Shown piece after piece: positions 33,901 through 48,900 of a stretch of 64,000 bases of DNA. The stretch lies in the NCBI RefSeq assembly GCF_041296385.1, contig NC_091023.1, positions 9,858,924 through 9,922,923 on the forward strand. The letters run 5' to 3'. Positions within the stretch are counted from its first letter, which is position 1. Each line of letters begins with the position of its first letter. This DNA comes from Aphelocoma coerulescens (Eukaryota; Chordata; Aves; Passeriformes; Corvidae). Made by a program: the position numbers and the translations under genes. The notes beneath the pieces are model-generated. The model made no database searches and was not told the origin of the DNA. It worked only from the letters and a program-made list of their open reading frames with translations.

Positions 33901-36900
33901 AAGCAATGCATCACTGAAACCATCCAAAGAGCCACATGCAGCATCCCTGAACAGGCTAAAGTTCTGCTTACAGAAGACCTCCATCCCCTTCCCTAACTGG
34001 GCAGGCTTTGGAGCAGTCACAGTTCCAGAGCATGCACACATTGCACACAAACCCTGGATGTTCTTTCTTGATGTGTCACAGCACTATAAGGTGGCCCATG
34101 TCAGCCACCTGTTCCAGTGCCCCTGTGCAACAGCTCTGCTGAAATCAGGGAACTGGGACAGGTGTTGCTCAGTTGCTTACTGGGTCCAGAACTGGATCCT
34201 TGCACACTTTCCTCTGAGCAAGAGCACTGTGTACTATAGATAATCCTGCTTAACTACACTCCCAGCATGTTTCACCATGGGAATAGAGCACAAGTCTGGC
34301 TTCTGACCTTCTCACACTGTGCTAGATTAAAACAGAGTCCTTATATTACTCACACCAGCTGTTCTCAGCATATTTAACTCAGCTCTGCAGTTTTTCTTCT
34401 TAGATGAGCAGTGAAATACATTTGTTTTCAGACTTATTTCCATCCTTTGCTTTGTTTAAAAGCAAAACATTCAGAAAAAGTAAGTGAAAAGAAATGCTTC
34501 CTCCTCTAAGTCACACAGAGATGATCAAGTCACAGAAGCAGGTTGACTGACTGCAGTGCTGTGAAATCAAAGCTGGACTTAGAAAGCAAGTAGAACTGTA
34601 ATTATATCTAATTTAAGATCCATGCCAACTTTATTATTAATCTCAGTGGAGATACCCTAAAATCACCTTCAGAAAAGGACAACACCTCCAAAGTATAAAA
34701 CTGAAAATACATGTTGACAAATGTTTCAACAAGAATTGTAAAAATTAAAAAACAGAATATTTTTTCAAAAATTTTAGTACAGACAATTACTGTAACAGCA
34801 GTGGTAACTCATCTAAGAGCCAAGTGCATTTTCCAGGAGTTAGCAAGGTCTTACAAAAGCCAACTGTTGTGCCTGTTTCTGCTACACATTTACTGAACAG
34901 AGGAAAGGGAGAAATTGTAGACTAAAAATTGTTTGTAAACTGCAATTGTGTTCCATTAGTCACAATGCATGACCTCTGACATGAGGCAAATGAACAAAAT
35001 AAGCAATAAAAACCAAATAATACAATTTTCAAACAAAAATATTTTTTGTTTAAAAATTATTTTCAGTTATTAAGCTTCTGAGTCACAAACACCTTCATGA
35101 ACTTCAGGTTGCCTGAGAAAGACACACTATGAATGCATAAATCACTGGATAATAAGAGCCAGCAATTTTATTCACTGAAACACTTGCTCCTGTGAAATTG
35201 TTGACCTTTTGCAAGAAGTAGTGATCGACAAAAAATGTTTCTTACCTTCATCTGCTTGTCTCCATTAGCAAAATTATTTATAATTGCAAGTGAATGTTGA
35301 AATCGAGATCCGCCAATCCCCGCATCTGCTATCAGCTGGCTCACTGCTTTGATGAGCTGCACAGGGGGAGCAAACACAGGATATAATTAGCAAAGAAATC
35401 AGAGTTTCAGAAGAGTTTTTAACCCCTATTTCAGTATGACGTGGTGTACCAGGCTCTAGTGCACATTTATACCTTTCTTAAGAAGGTAACATGCACAAAG
35501 TCAAGGACTGAATAATCTTTCCAGATTTTGTAACTGCTCACATTTTGAAGCGTACACATGTTATTACTGGACTTAACATGTCTGTTCCTGTACTGTGATT
35601 CTGTTTAGTTCCTTCAGCTGTGCTCCCACTGCTGTAAGCAACACACGTGAGTCAAGAATAGCCATTAATCTGGCAATGCAGCTACATTCATAGCAGTTGT
35701 CTCTCCCTGGAACAGAGCTGAGCAGCCCAAAAACAGCAGAGAACCAGTCCAGCTTCAGACGTGGCAGGAAAATCAAGCTGCCACAGAGAACTGCCTGTCT
35801 GAGGACTCCAAAAGGATAGCCTTGCTTCAATGCATAAAAATAATAACGATAAAAACTAATGCACATCAGTTAAATATTGATGATCTCACACTTCACTTAC
35901 CTGTAGATGGGATCTGACTATTGATTTCTGCTTGTTAAATTCAAAGTTCTTCCTCATAAAAAAATAAAGAAGAGCAGATGCTTCTGTCTGAGTTGAACGC
36001 GACCTATGGTTACAACACTTCAGGATTTCATAGCAGAGGGAACCACAGAGATCTGCTTGTCCTTGGAAGAATGCTGATGGGAACTATCAAAAAAAAATGC
36101 GTGAATATGTTCAGTACTACTCTCAGCTCCTGTGCAGTTATTCTGAGTTAACAATTTTTTTGTTAACCTTTCAGTAACTCTCCCACAGTTATTCAAACCA
36201 GGGTTTAAACTAAACATAATCCCATATGAAAATTAAGATTAATTAAGAACTATACCCAGGTTTTCATACAAACACTGTATGCCATCAAACTGGCCTCTAG
36301 GAAGCCCAGACAGCAGCTGGCTCACAGCAAGCCCAGCAGCAGGGAATCTGCAAGGAATGCAGGGTAGCTGACTAGGAAAAGCAGGGGGGAGTTCTGCACT
36401 CTTATAAAAGCTGCCCAACAGAAGGAAAATATTTTGAGTAGCAAAGTCAGTGAACTTCCAGAGGTCAAGAGTTTGAACAGCACAAGACAACAGAGAAGGA
36501 TGGCTTTCCAAACCATACCCACTATTACCAGCAGGGTGAATGTAATAGAAGACTGAGGGAGATGGAAGTGTACATGCACTATAGATCTTAATTATTGCCT
36601 GAGGGGTTCTGCTGCAGGAAGCACAATGGAACCCTGCTCCCACAGAAACACAAAGGGAGAATTCAATCCCAAAAGCTACAGCATAAATGAGAAGGGCAGT
36701 TCTGGATATTTATTCATTCTCCCCATTGCATAGAGTTCTTCCGTTCCCAACTGTCTGGTATGACCATTTAAAGCCGTATGTCATTTAAAGCTGTCTGTGG
36801 ATGGTTTACTTCCTATCTCCCCCATGTCCTGAAGCTGCACTATTGGGAGAAGCATGATTTCCTCCTCTTTCCCCTGAGACAACAACCAGAGGGAGGCCAC

Positions 36901-39900
36901 ATGGTGTAAACTCAGCTACACTCTTGTGTTTCGTAGAAACATTTAGGAACCGAGGCCAGCCTTGTTTATTCTCACTTCCCCAGAGCAATTGTTATGTGAG
37001 TGCTACATTCTGGTTGCTTTTCAGAGGATCTAAGCCTGTGACTTGGAAATTGTGCAGCCTCTGCAGTTGGCACCAAGTGCCTAATTGCCCATAATCATTT
37101 ACACAAATGCAATGCAAGCAAAGAAACAGTTTGACACACAGCCATATCTTTTCCCCAGTGCTCTTCTATGTTTAAAACTAGGCATTTGTAAAACTGTACT
37201 AGTGTGGATGAACTTTTGGTGAAGTGTATGGAACACACTCCTGCTATTTCCTCCAAGGACAGCAGTAATCATTCACTGCTGGACTCTGCAAACCAGGTAT
37301 CTGCCATGAAGACCATGGACCTCTAGGGTTTCAAGCTTTCTTCCATAGGTGGCAAAAGCAGGGAAGTCAATGGATACAGAGCTGGACATCACTTATCTAC
37401 TTACATTAAAACTTTCTCTTTCTTAGTAAATTTTTCGATTTCAAAACCAAAACTGTTTTTTCAGACATTGTGAAGTTCTTAGTTTTAATCAGCAGTAAAT
37501 CAGACCATCTTTGTCAGGAATAAGTATTAATACAGTGAAGTTCAGAACTCTTTCCAAGTGTCCAATTGTCCCCAAGCTGTACTTGCTGTAACATATTGAC
37601 AGGCATGACTAACAGAATAAACCCAGAGTTACCTTGCCTACGAACAGCCGTAGAGCAGCAAAGACGTGTTTGAGAGCTGCTGCTGACTGGTTGATTTGCA
37701 AAAAGAGCATGTGCGTGTCAAAGACTTTCTTCATCAACACATTCTGGCAGTCAGACTGTTGGAGCTGCCTCTGAAAAGTTCACAGACAAGAGATGACATT
37801 GCGATTATTGAAGTGAATAAGCAGAAGAAGGATCTGCTGGACATTACCTTGGAGCGCTCCTAGAGAGATATTTTTTTCAATGTAAAATTTCTGCAGATGA
37901 TGCTTCCCAGCTTGCTGCAGACTCTTGCAGGTTTTCAAGAAAAGCACTTGGCTATGCCTGTACTACTCATGGATTGTATACACTGTATTTAAGGGTTAGG
38001 GTGACAGAGAGGGAACGCTAAAATGTAAAAGGAGCTGTTTTCTGTATTGCAGCTATGAGACCTTCAGCAAGTCATCTGGGCTTGCTGAAGCAATCTGAGC
38101 CATTTCTAAAGAGGCAGAGAATACACCTGCTGACTTGCAGAGATAGAGAAAATTAGCAGTTTGGAAATCTGTTGTCAAAAATCTCTGAATTCTAGTGGGA
38201 TAAGCATGATTCAGAAAAGGTGATGTATTACTAGCTGCAAGACATTCCAAGCAGAGCAGGGTTCTACATAGCCCTGGATACATAGGATGTTTTTCTTCTT
38301 CCACCTCCTTCTATTCAGTTTGGCTACTATGAACCAATTCCCTTCTAAAAGACCTACACTGAGGACTGGCATATCTTATTTCCCTATCCTGCTGTCTCAA
38401 CATTTTAAGTTTCTGTGTGCCTGCTCCCCCAGGCCTTCCTTTTACCCCTCATCCCACCCGTTCAAGCAGAAAAGAAACTAAGCAAAACATACCTGGTGAT
38501 TCACAGTGTAAAGACACAACAGGTCAAGGATTGTGAGGGAAACTTCTGTAGCGATGTTTGCCTCTGTGTCTACATACTGTACAATATCTGTTTCATTAGA
38601 GGTGCCTGCAGCATAATAAAAGAAAGATGAAAAACAATCTCCTGAGTGTTGCTAAAGATGATTTAATTCTCCAATCTGGTCCTTAAGTCTCATCACAGCA
38701 GAGATGAGGTCCAAACTGCACTTTTAATCAAAGTGGTATTTTGAAGAAAACTGCTCATAGGAGATCAAAGGGGAAGTTTGAGTCAACTCTCACCAACTGC
38801 ACCAGTGATGTGAGTACATCCTGTCATTGTTTCTGTTCATCCTCAAAGAAGGAAAGAAACCTAATTGGAAAGTGGGATATATGCCTTCAATCTTACAATT
38901 TTAAGAACATCCTGTCAAGAAAAATTCTGTATAGACCCTGATCTAAACCCCACAGAATTCCACAGGGAAGTAAATAATTTCTGTACTTACTTGCAGTGCT
39001 ACTGTCTATTATCTGCAAGAGTTTGGGGTTAGAAAGTGCATTTTTGCCACGGATTATTGGTAATGTTTGAGATCTGTGGTGCTTGTGGCCATCGTGACTT
39101 GAAGTAGAATGCATCCTGGAATTGAAAGGTACCATTAAAAACAGAAAAAAAAAGAATAAACTACTGTGCCTAATCAGAATTTTCTATGTCAGTTACTACA
39201 GTGCTTCCCAATGGCTGAATTAAACAAACTGATGCAAAATTCTTCAGAGAAACAAAGATGAAGGAAATCAGTGGGGTGGACAAAAACGTGCTGGGATTTC
39301 TTGAAATCACAGGGGACAAAACTTCCATTAAGCACTGAAAAGAAATGCATCAGCTTAAATAGCTGGCTGATGTTTAGAAAACTGGTTTTGGGTGAAGAAA
39401 AACTGAGGTGAGTTTTGTTAGCTCAGAATATCAGAAAAATATAACCTGCTCGAGAAAGAAATAATAGAGTTGCTATGAGGTGAAAAAAATTATGACAAAC
39501 TGAAAATGACAGTAAAAATCTTTTCTTTTCTTTTAATCCTCTTTGATGCTGACAAACACATCATTAATTAATAATGAGAAGCTTAGAACTAAAATACCAG
39601 TGATTATTATAATTTTTGAAAGGTTTTTGTATTTATAACTAGTATAGAATTCAGGAAGATTTAACATCTCAAAATTCAGGCAACTTCTTAAAATACACTT
39701 CCTGTTTATTTCTTTTAAAAGTGTAATTTCATAAATTTACATAATTAATAATATTCTAGGACAGAATTACTCCCTGAAAGTAACACTTTAACCAAGATCT
39801 TGTAAGTCAAGCTGAAGAGACGCAACTTTTTTATGATTTAAAGCTTTGGAGGCTTTGAAATTTGTTACATGTTTTGTCAACCTCTTTTCAGTCAATGCTG

Positions 39901-42900
39901 TCACAGAGTACAAGGGCAGGAGGATGACAGCAAATGCTGAGGGTTTATAGAGTTTGTAATTCAATGTGACATTACCATTGTGAGAGCAGCCCCGATGCCT
40001 GGCCAGAAGAGTTCGAACCTTTAAGGGTTCCATTATTCTGGGTGGCCTGGACAAACTTAAAAGCAGCTGCAATTTTCCTGTTAAGGAAAGAGAAAATATA
40101 TGTTGATCTGTTATGAAACATGACATTTATTTTTGCCATGTCCCTGAAGAGTAAGGCCTGACATCCCTGCCATGGAGCATGGACTGGTTCATCTGGTGAC
40201 CTTTAATTTTTACACTGCATGACACACAGACAAGTTCACAGCAGTGACATAAAATTAAAAATGAACATCAGCTGAGACAAAGTGTGCATTCCACATTTCA
40301 CAGCTGAACATGACATGATCTCACATTTTTTCAGACAGGCAGGAGACCTTTTTTTTTATTGCTGTGAAACAATTATCTATGCCCATTAAAACTATTCTTT
40401 CCATGACATTCTTTCCAATACAGTGTTCAAAGTTCCCTTATTCAGCATATGCACAGAAATGTGGTTGAGAATGGCCCAGTATTTTGGGTTATAAATGCAA
40501 TAATGGTTATCACATCATGTAATTCATCTTTTATAGCAGGTATGTATGCAGATATCCAGAACATCACGATAACATTGTTGGCATAAAAGAAAAAATGAAG
40601 CACACATTGGCTTCAGTTCAACAAACAGATTCTTTCAAGAGAAAATTGATGGATAAACTGTTAATCTCATTTAAGTCTAATAAATGCTATAATATTTCAA
40701 TACTGCAACACAGAGTCTGTAACTACAGAATTACCTGACAATATTGCGTTTTCCTAGATATCTGAAATTTTGCAGACAAACCCTGAAAGACAAAACAACA
40801 CATTTTATGCCTATTAATGGCTTTGTACTTATGAAAAAAATGCCATGGCCTGCTAGTTAAATAACTCACATTTCAACTACAAAATGGTGAGGAAATTTCA
40901 AAACCAGCTATCTGCTTGGATTCTGCAGTCATGCATAGATTGGATTGAGCAAACCACCCTGGGGATGTGAAAAGCAAGTCATCCTACATTATGTGACTTA
41001 TCTTATGGCTGGAAAGTTTTGGGGAGCTAAATCTTTTTCTCAAGGGAAGAAGAGAAGCTCAACACCAAATGGGAGACTAATATGAAAATCTCTTTTAGGA
41101 GGAAGACCCAAAGCATTATGACCCTTGTTCATGGAAATTACAACATATTGCAGGACACAGATCTTATTAATAATGTCTCATTATGACTTTGGAAGACTAT
41201 GGCAAAATAATTTAAGATACAAGAGTATCTCAGACTATTCCAATAGGTGGACAGACCCAATAGGAATTGTTTGCAGCCAGCACTTTAGAATAGTCAACAC
41301 AAAATCAACCACAAAGTAAACTTACTCTAAAATGCTGAAAAAGTCTGTTATTTCTGAGAATGGTGCTCGCAACCAGTAGGAAATCAGTGCATCTAAGGGG
41401 AGATATTAAAATAAATTATGTATCTGTTACAGGGAATTAAACTTAGACCAAAGCCTGTAAAATACACTGATAATTATTCTAATTTAATGTTCATTTTGAT
41501 TCAGCATTCACAGTATTTTACATAAATTACATAAATAACAAATTACGTAGTGAGTGCACATTTTTTACCTTCCGAAATGGTTTTCATAATGTGAAGGAAG
41601 CACATAAGAAGGCTTCTAGTTTCAGCTTGATCCAACTTGTCAAAACGAAGAGTTGACCCAATCAAAGACAAAGGTCTCATGATCTGTTGAGGTGACAGCA
41701 AAGGGCCTCATTAAGTACAGTGATGGGCTCCCACCTACAGCAAGCATTCTCAACATTTGCGTATGTACCTTTTCACACGTGTCAGTTCTTTCACTGTTTT
41801 TTTCATTGGTACTTGGGTTAGATTCAAGACTTGCTAAGGAAGCTCTGGAGTCAGCATGGTTTGCTGCAGAGATAGCTATTGATGAAAAGGCTGTAAATGA
41901 AAGTCATAGCAAACATGCTAAACGAAAACATTTATGGATACAAAAACTAACAAAAAAATGGAGAACTTAAAACGTGTCACATGCTGCATTGAGACAAGTG
42001 CTTTGAACTTCCAATAGCAAAGCTATTGATGGGTACGTTTAGTACTGAAAACATGCAACAAGTTGAAGTATAATGATTCAGTTTGCCATTTTTCACGGCA
42101 TTAAAATGGCCTGTTGCATTCTGTAAGAATTGACCTAAAGCCACAAAAAATTAGTGGAAAGATGCCTGAATTCACTTCCCTGAATTTTGAGATGGGGTTT
42201 GGAGGTAGTGAACAAAGTAAATTGTGTTTCTACTCTTCCATTAAGCCTGGAAAAACGATGAATATTTGCCTCCATGAGACATCAGGAGTTTTCAGGAGAA
42301 ACCTTGTAATTATTTTTAAGTCAGGCAGAGACTAGAAGAATGAACTCAAGCAAAGGGATTTCTTAGAGCCTGAATACTGGCATCATTCCAAAGCAGGAGA
42401 GTAAGTGAAGCAGTGGAAGTAGAACAGCTTCACAAGAGAAAGTCAATCCAAAGACACTCAAAGGAAAGAGAAACATTGCATACCATGTTTCCCTGGATAT
42501 GGTATAAAAAAAGTTAATGATATCCTCAATGAATTCTAAGCAGAAAGCACAATGGACTGAGATACACACAAATCTGCCTATGTGTCTGTTCAATCTGTCA
42601 TTTGTACCGGCAATGGAGTTCAGAACATCTTTGGAAAAGGATGTGTCCACAGAGTTTGCATGTTTCATTGCTGTCTGGCTCTGAAACCCTCCGGCTGTGC
42701 TCAGGTCATCCCTGGATCCCTGTATTTGAAAGAAACAGAACAAGTTCCAGTGGGTGATATCACTCAGAACTTAGAAAAGCCTCCTGGGTCATTATCCAAG
42801 ACGTTGAGTTTGAGAACCTACTTTCAGTTGTTTTGACATGACAGCGTTTAAAGGATCAAGGCTTGCCATAATATGCTGAAAAGTTACCTGCCATATGAGA

Positions 42901-45900
42901 CTGTCTCGCAGTGGCAGCTGTAAAGGATGGAACAAGTCTAATTAGTATCTGTTTCTGAAACATTAACACAGCATTGGCAAAGGAACATTAATTGCCATTA
43001 GCAATGCTCAGATGAAATGGGCTCGTTTGCTGGAAGGACTGAAAGACACAACACCCCTGCAGAAATCTGCTTCTAGTTTTTAAAGCAGTATGGTTATAAC
43101 ACATCTAATCCAAAAAATCACCTGAATTACCTGATTGGAAGTATTGATATTGAAGAGGAACATATCTTTCATGTAAATCCTTGGCATATTGTCCAAAAGC
43201 ATTCCATAGAGTGGCATATACAGGTTTGCTATTTGTGCTTGTTTTGCCTAAAAATAAAAGATACAACATAATCATCAAGAAACTAATAAACATATACCAG
43301 TGGCTAAGAAAGTTTCACGTATGTTTAGCTACTGTATGAACAAGAAAATGAAAAAGTACAAACAGTTTCTTTACCGGCTCTGCGTATCGATCATCAAACG
43401 AATGCTTGGCCATCAAATTTTTAAGCACAGCCAAAGCCAAGTGCCTGATATCCTGGTCTTCTTGCAGGGCAAAGCCAACCTCCCGCAGCAGGACTCCAAT
43501 TAGGAAATGTTTACGGCAAAACTCATTAGTCAGTGTGTACTCTGGAATGTCTTGGAATAGAATGGACAAGATTGTTTAAATTAATATATAGGTTACATAC
43601 AACCTCCCCCCCCGCCTTCATTTTTTAAATGTTCAAAACCTTGATTTCCTGGTCTGACTGCCTCATTTTGCTCCCTCACTTCCCAGAATGACCTAGTCTA
43701 ATCATTTCTTGAAATCATGCAGTTTTTACTATTTAATAATAAAAGATGATTTATATACACATTCCCACATGAGAATCTCAACTGTTTTCTCATTAGACTA
43801 TTGACTTCTTGGGGGCACAGAGTCCAAATTGTTGTTCCCATATCCTAAGCTAGACAAGTTCTAAAACACAGAAGTTGGGAGCAATTACACTTCTGAAAAT
43901 GATAAATAACTTTTGTCTATTATTTGCCACAGTACAGTGGCAGTGATCAAAGTAAAATTCTGCTCACTTATGCAGTCATTTTGTTCATACCTGATGTTCG
44001 ATATTCCTGTGCTGATTCTGAAGGCGTCACAGTGTCTTCATTTTTCATAAACATAAGAAAATAGGCAAAAATAATCCACTTTTCAATTAGTGGTATTAAT
44101 TGTAAAAATAATTTGCTTTGCTTTTTTGTAAAAAATTTGACTCAAATTTGAACTAAACAGCTTCTGCTGCTGAGAAAAGATCTGAGTGTCAGAACTGAAC
44201 TCATTTTTTGATGCTGAAAACTGAAGTAAAAAGGAGATGAGCTATTGTTTGAGCTTCTTCTCCTTCCTGCTATACTTGTTGAAATCCTCCCAAGCTCACC
44301 ACCTCCCAAGGCTACTGCATTAGCCTTACTGATTTAATAAATCAGTCATCACAAAAATTCCAGTTAAAACTTCCAGTGAGAAGCTTCCACCTCCCTCCCC
44401 CTCACTGAGCTGCCAGAGGTTGCATTTATTTACAGGCATACTGAAATTATGTTATTTTTATTGCACTGCTTAAGTACCACATGTGAAAAGCTGTTTGGGG
44501 TTTCTGAGCCTGATGTTCAGATACAGCTCTTGAGAGAGTTATTTATTATCTGCTCTTTGAACCTCCCAACAACTCACTGTTGTACAGAAACCCACCCAGG
44601 GAACCCTTACCAGGAATGTTTGAAGACCGTATGGGCAGGCACAGAGGGATAAAGTGCTCATGGTGACAGACTTCTTGGAGAAAGTCAAATTTGAACTGGT
44701 GTAAAGTCTGAAAAATCACAACAGGCAATGGCTCAGTTCACATTTAAACCGGGAAAGGGATGAGACAGAGCTCCACTACTACTTATCTCTACCTCAAATG
44801 TCACACTCACACCCAACAATGAAACCTTAGGGCTTGTTTTGCCAAGCTGCACAAACAATAAACATGTGGTTTATTGTTATCGAAAGAATTCATCACAGAC
44901 AAACAAGCTTTTTGAATTCTTAAACTACGATTTTTCATTGAAGATGTACTGATAAACCTAAGCTTGATCCAAACTAAATATTTAAGGTATCCTTAAAGCT
45001 ACACTGGGTCTTTCAATGACATATACTACAGCATTTAATCATAATGAAATATCATCTCCAGTCCACAGAAATTTTGACCCATCATAGTTATTATGACATT
45101 TTTGGGTTTTTTACAGTTTCAGCCACATAGGTCAGACCCAGAGCTTACTGACAGTAGTAAAAACTTCCTCTATTGATGCCAGTGAGTTTCAGCTCCAAGG
45201 GATTTGGATAATATATAGTTCTAGTATTATTTCTTTATATCTCCCTTCAAAGATGCCATGCAGACCCCTTTTGGAGCCTTGCAGCTACCTCAAGAATTTA
45301 TCATTCCTTCTGTAATGATGTGACATTGAGACATAAAGATAGTACATGATTTCCAGTAACAAATTTTTATTTCCATCACCTCATCTCATTGTTCTCAGCG
45401 GCAGAAAGCAGTCATTCAGGGCTATTCTGAATGCCCTAACACTACAAAGCACTTGTAGATGTCTTAATTTGCACTAAAATTAAATTGTAGCATTTCTGCT
45501 GCCACCATCAGGTTGGGATACCTAGAACATGCAGTTTCCACTTTTCAGAGTCTATCAAGTAGGGGATGGTAGGGAATGTTCCCCTGAACTGTTTATTGCA
45601 TAGTACATTTTCAGGAATACAGCTGGACATGCTAATGGCAAATAAAGAAGTGAAGTATCTGAAATGTGTTTCCCAAGAGGAACTGTGAAATTTTGTGGGA
45701 ACACAGCAATGAACTGATTTCTAATGAGGTATTTCAAGTTTTCAAGAAATGTTTCCCAAAACAATATTTAAATGTCAAAATATAGAATACCATAAGGGAT
45801 ATTTCTGTGAAACAGAAACTATGTTGCTTCATCCAGAATTACAATAAATTCAAACTGCACTAAGACTGATATGCCCACATAATATTCAGGCAACAATATA

Positions 45901-48900
45901 CACTGTTAAATTTTCTGAAAAGACAGGTCAGATTGCAGTATCTTTTTTTTTTTTTTTGATACCTAAATAATCCAGTTAAAGAGGCAAAAAACACACAGAA
46001 AGAAATCTTTCTGCACATTAAGAAGACTGACTCTTGCCTAGGCATTGGACTGAAATGAAAACAATGCAAGGCCTCTCTCTCCTTGAGGTCAGAAATCTCT
46101 CATTTTATTTTGTGATTATTGTTTCCAAGTGCCACAAAGCCTACTCCAGCTACACATCTGTCACAACTCCACAGTGATTCCACTCCCACACATGCTGGCA
46201 GATGGATCTGGAGGGATGCTGGCAGTGTTCACACACTTACTGCCAAGAAGGTGCTAAGTACTGCTCTGCACACTGATTAATCTCAGGCTTTTCGACTGAC
46301 CATTAATGGGCTTTTTTAATTAAACATCTGTTTCTGTGGTTGAATGTATTTAGGGAAGTTTGAAATGTGGAAACAGTTTTCAGATTGCATAATATTATTT
46401 ACAGAATTAGGGACTTCAGGCTATGACATTAATAACTGAGAGACTCCGTTCTACAGCTGTTCCAGAGTTTAAGTGAAAGACCTGCGTTCAGAATGAAGTT
46501 GGTTTTAGTAAAAGGCAAAGCAGACCTGGAGTAATCTCATTCTTTAGCTACAAATGCACATTGCCACTAAAAAATTACAAAAAGTTAATGGAAAAAAGCA
46601 TTGTGAGCTTTTTGGGGTAAGATGAGTCATTCAAAGTGTATTTCTTGAATATATTCTGTTACTATATATATGCTCTGGTATGATACCTCATAAACCCTGG
46701 CATGGAAGAGAAAAAGCCTGTGACTCATCCTGATGGATGAAGAGCAAAGGAGTCAAGCTGAATAATTTGGGGACCTCTTGCTGTTTGAAATTTATTGTTC
46801 AAATTATGTCAGTGACTATTGCAGGTATTATAGAAGAAATTCAGGCTGCAGGGAATTTTCCTCACAGCCAGCACAAACTAATTTGCAGCAGCTTTGCCTT
46901 CTTGCATCATCAGTGAGGTAAGAGCATGGCAGCCACACAAAGATGTTACAGTCTCACTTGAGTTTACACAATGATAACTTTTTCATATGCTCTTACTTTA
47001 CTCTCCTCAAAGAAAATTATTGCCAGTTGCTGATGATATTTATAGAGAAGTGTACTTTCAAAGAATTAAGGCTTAAATTCAGTCTTTTGAATGCTTTGGT
47101 CTGAGCAGTCTCTGCAGTCTGCTCTTGAAGGTCTCACTGAGTAGTTGTTTGAACATGGCTATATACTCCCAGGAAAGGGGATACATGGAATGAACCCAGG
47201 AGGTTTTAATCCATATTTATCCTAAATGTTTTCATTGACTTGAGTTCTGAGCGTGGTGAAGTCATAGAATCATAAATAGTTTCAATATAAAAATATTCTG
47301 CTAGTCATCACTTTAATAAAACAGACACAAAAAAATAAATCAGAGCCATACCTTGCTATCTCCAGCTCCAAACATACTTATATAGTTATTAACCATTCTG
47401 AACACAAATCCACGATCCATAAACGTAAAACAGCGCTAAGAAAGGGGGGGAAAAAGAATTACTATTTTATAGAAAAAAACCCAATACACGGCCTCATTTA
47501 GCTGGCTGTTCACTTTGTGTCACCTGTACACCTGAACCATATGTGCAGATGAAGTTAGTCTTAGGCAGGGAAAGGAACATCAGGGATCTAGTGAATCTCC
47601 CTTGATTTTTACACCTATTTTCAGTAACAATGAGTTAATCGAACTTTTCATTTTCACTGTGTCTGCAGCCTAAAATAACCACTACTTGAGAAAGCTTCTC
47701 TGAGGGCAGTCAGTCCTGTATGGCAGCACTGCATCTGCCACTGGAATTGGCAGGTGACGAGAGCTGAGCATCTCCCTCAGCAACAGGGCAGTGACTGGCG
47801 AGGAACCAGTCCAGCATAACGCTCATTGTCTGGGCTATGCTCCCTCTCTGGGACCAAGTGTGCCACTACAGTGCTTTATGATGAGAACACAGCTCTTTAT
47901 GACTGATGGGGCTAAATATTGGCAGAAAGTGTAGGGGTTTTGAGGGCCTTGGTTCTGCAGTTACTGACATGTTTTCCTTGCCTACCAAATAGAGAATGCA
48001 ATCTTGAATTCCCTCCTTTTCTGCAGCTCCTGAACTCTGCAAAACTAGCAAAGCCTTCTGCTACACACATTCAAACAAGATTCCTTGATTAGGGACAATT
48101 AATCCACCCACAGCCATTCAGAATTACAGCATTTAAAAAAAGCAGCTCAAGTCTAACTACAGTCTCATTCCTTTCCAAATGTTTTATCCATTTGAATACA
48201 ATGTAAGAATCTGCATAACTTGAAAACTTTGACTCTTTAAGAGCACAGACAGAAATGAATTACAATTGCTTTAGAGCAGATTTACATGAAGTCTTTGCAT
48301 CCTCAAAGACAAAAGGCCATAGAAAAATGAACAATCAGTCAACACTGAACTTGGAAACGGAACCATCATTCAACTCAGAATTGGTTTTACTCCCTTTGAC
48401 TAGACTAGAATAGTCTGGAGTTTGTAATAAGTATGGGGAAATAAGAGCATGTGCTGTAATGACAGAACACCTCACCTTGAGAAATTTGGCAGTGCTGTAG
48501 TTTGCATTCCTGGTTTCTTCAAGAGCATCTTTGTACTTCCAAACAACGTGGTCTGCTAAGACCATCACAAGTATATCCAGCTCAGTCTGAAATGATTCTG
48601 GAAACCTCCGAGTTCGAGAAACCTAAGCAGGGAATAGACCATCAGCTGAAGAGTGCATGATGTTGCACATTAAACACTCAGGCCAAGAATAAAGACAATA
48701 AACCACAGGCCATTCCACATAGAAGAAAAATATTCCTAGAGTTCCATGGATCCATTCTGAGCACAAACCCCAAACAAAAGAATCTGGTCCATAGGAAAGT
48801 GGGAAATATGTCCTCAACCTATCCTCAATCTATCCTTGTACAGTCAAGAACAGGTTTGAGCCTAGCAGGTAATATAATGTTTTTGTAGGTCAACCAAATA

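Noticed and set aside
39788..40126. Open frame of 112 codons on the minus strand
   Set aside because: It overlaps DOCK10 exon w23 but in another frame; the true frame reads [19 protein letters not shown] and ends at the donor near 39976.
47264..47284. Short string like the reverse of a CR1 tail
   Set aside because: Only about 20 bases resemble the tail, with no adjoining CR1 body. Chance similarity cannot be excluded.
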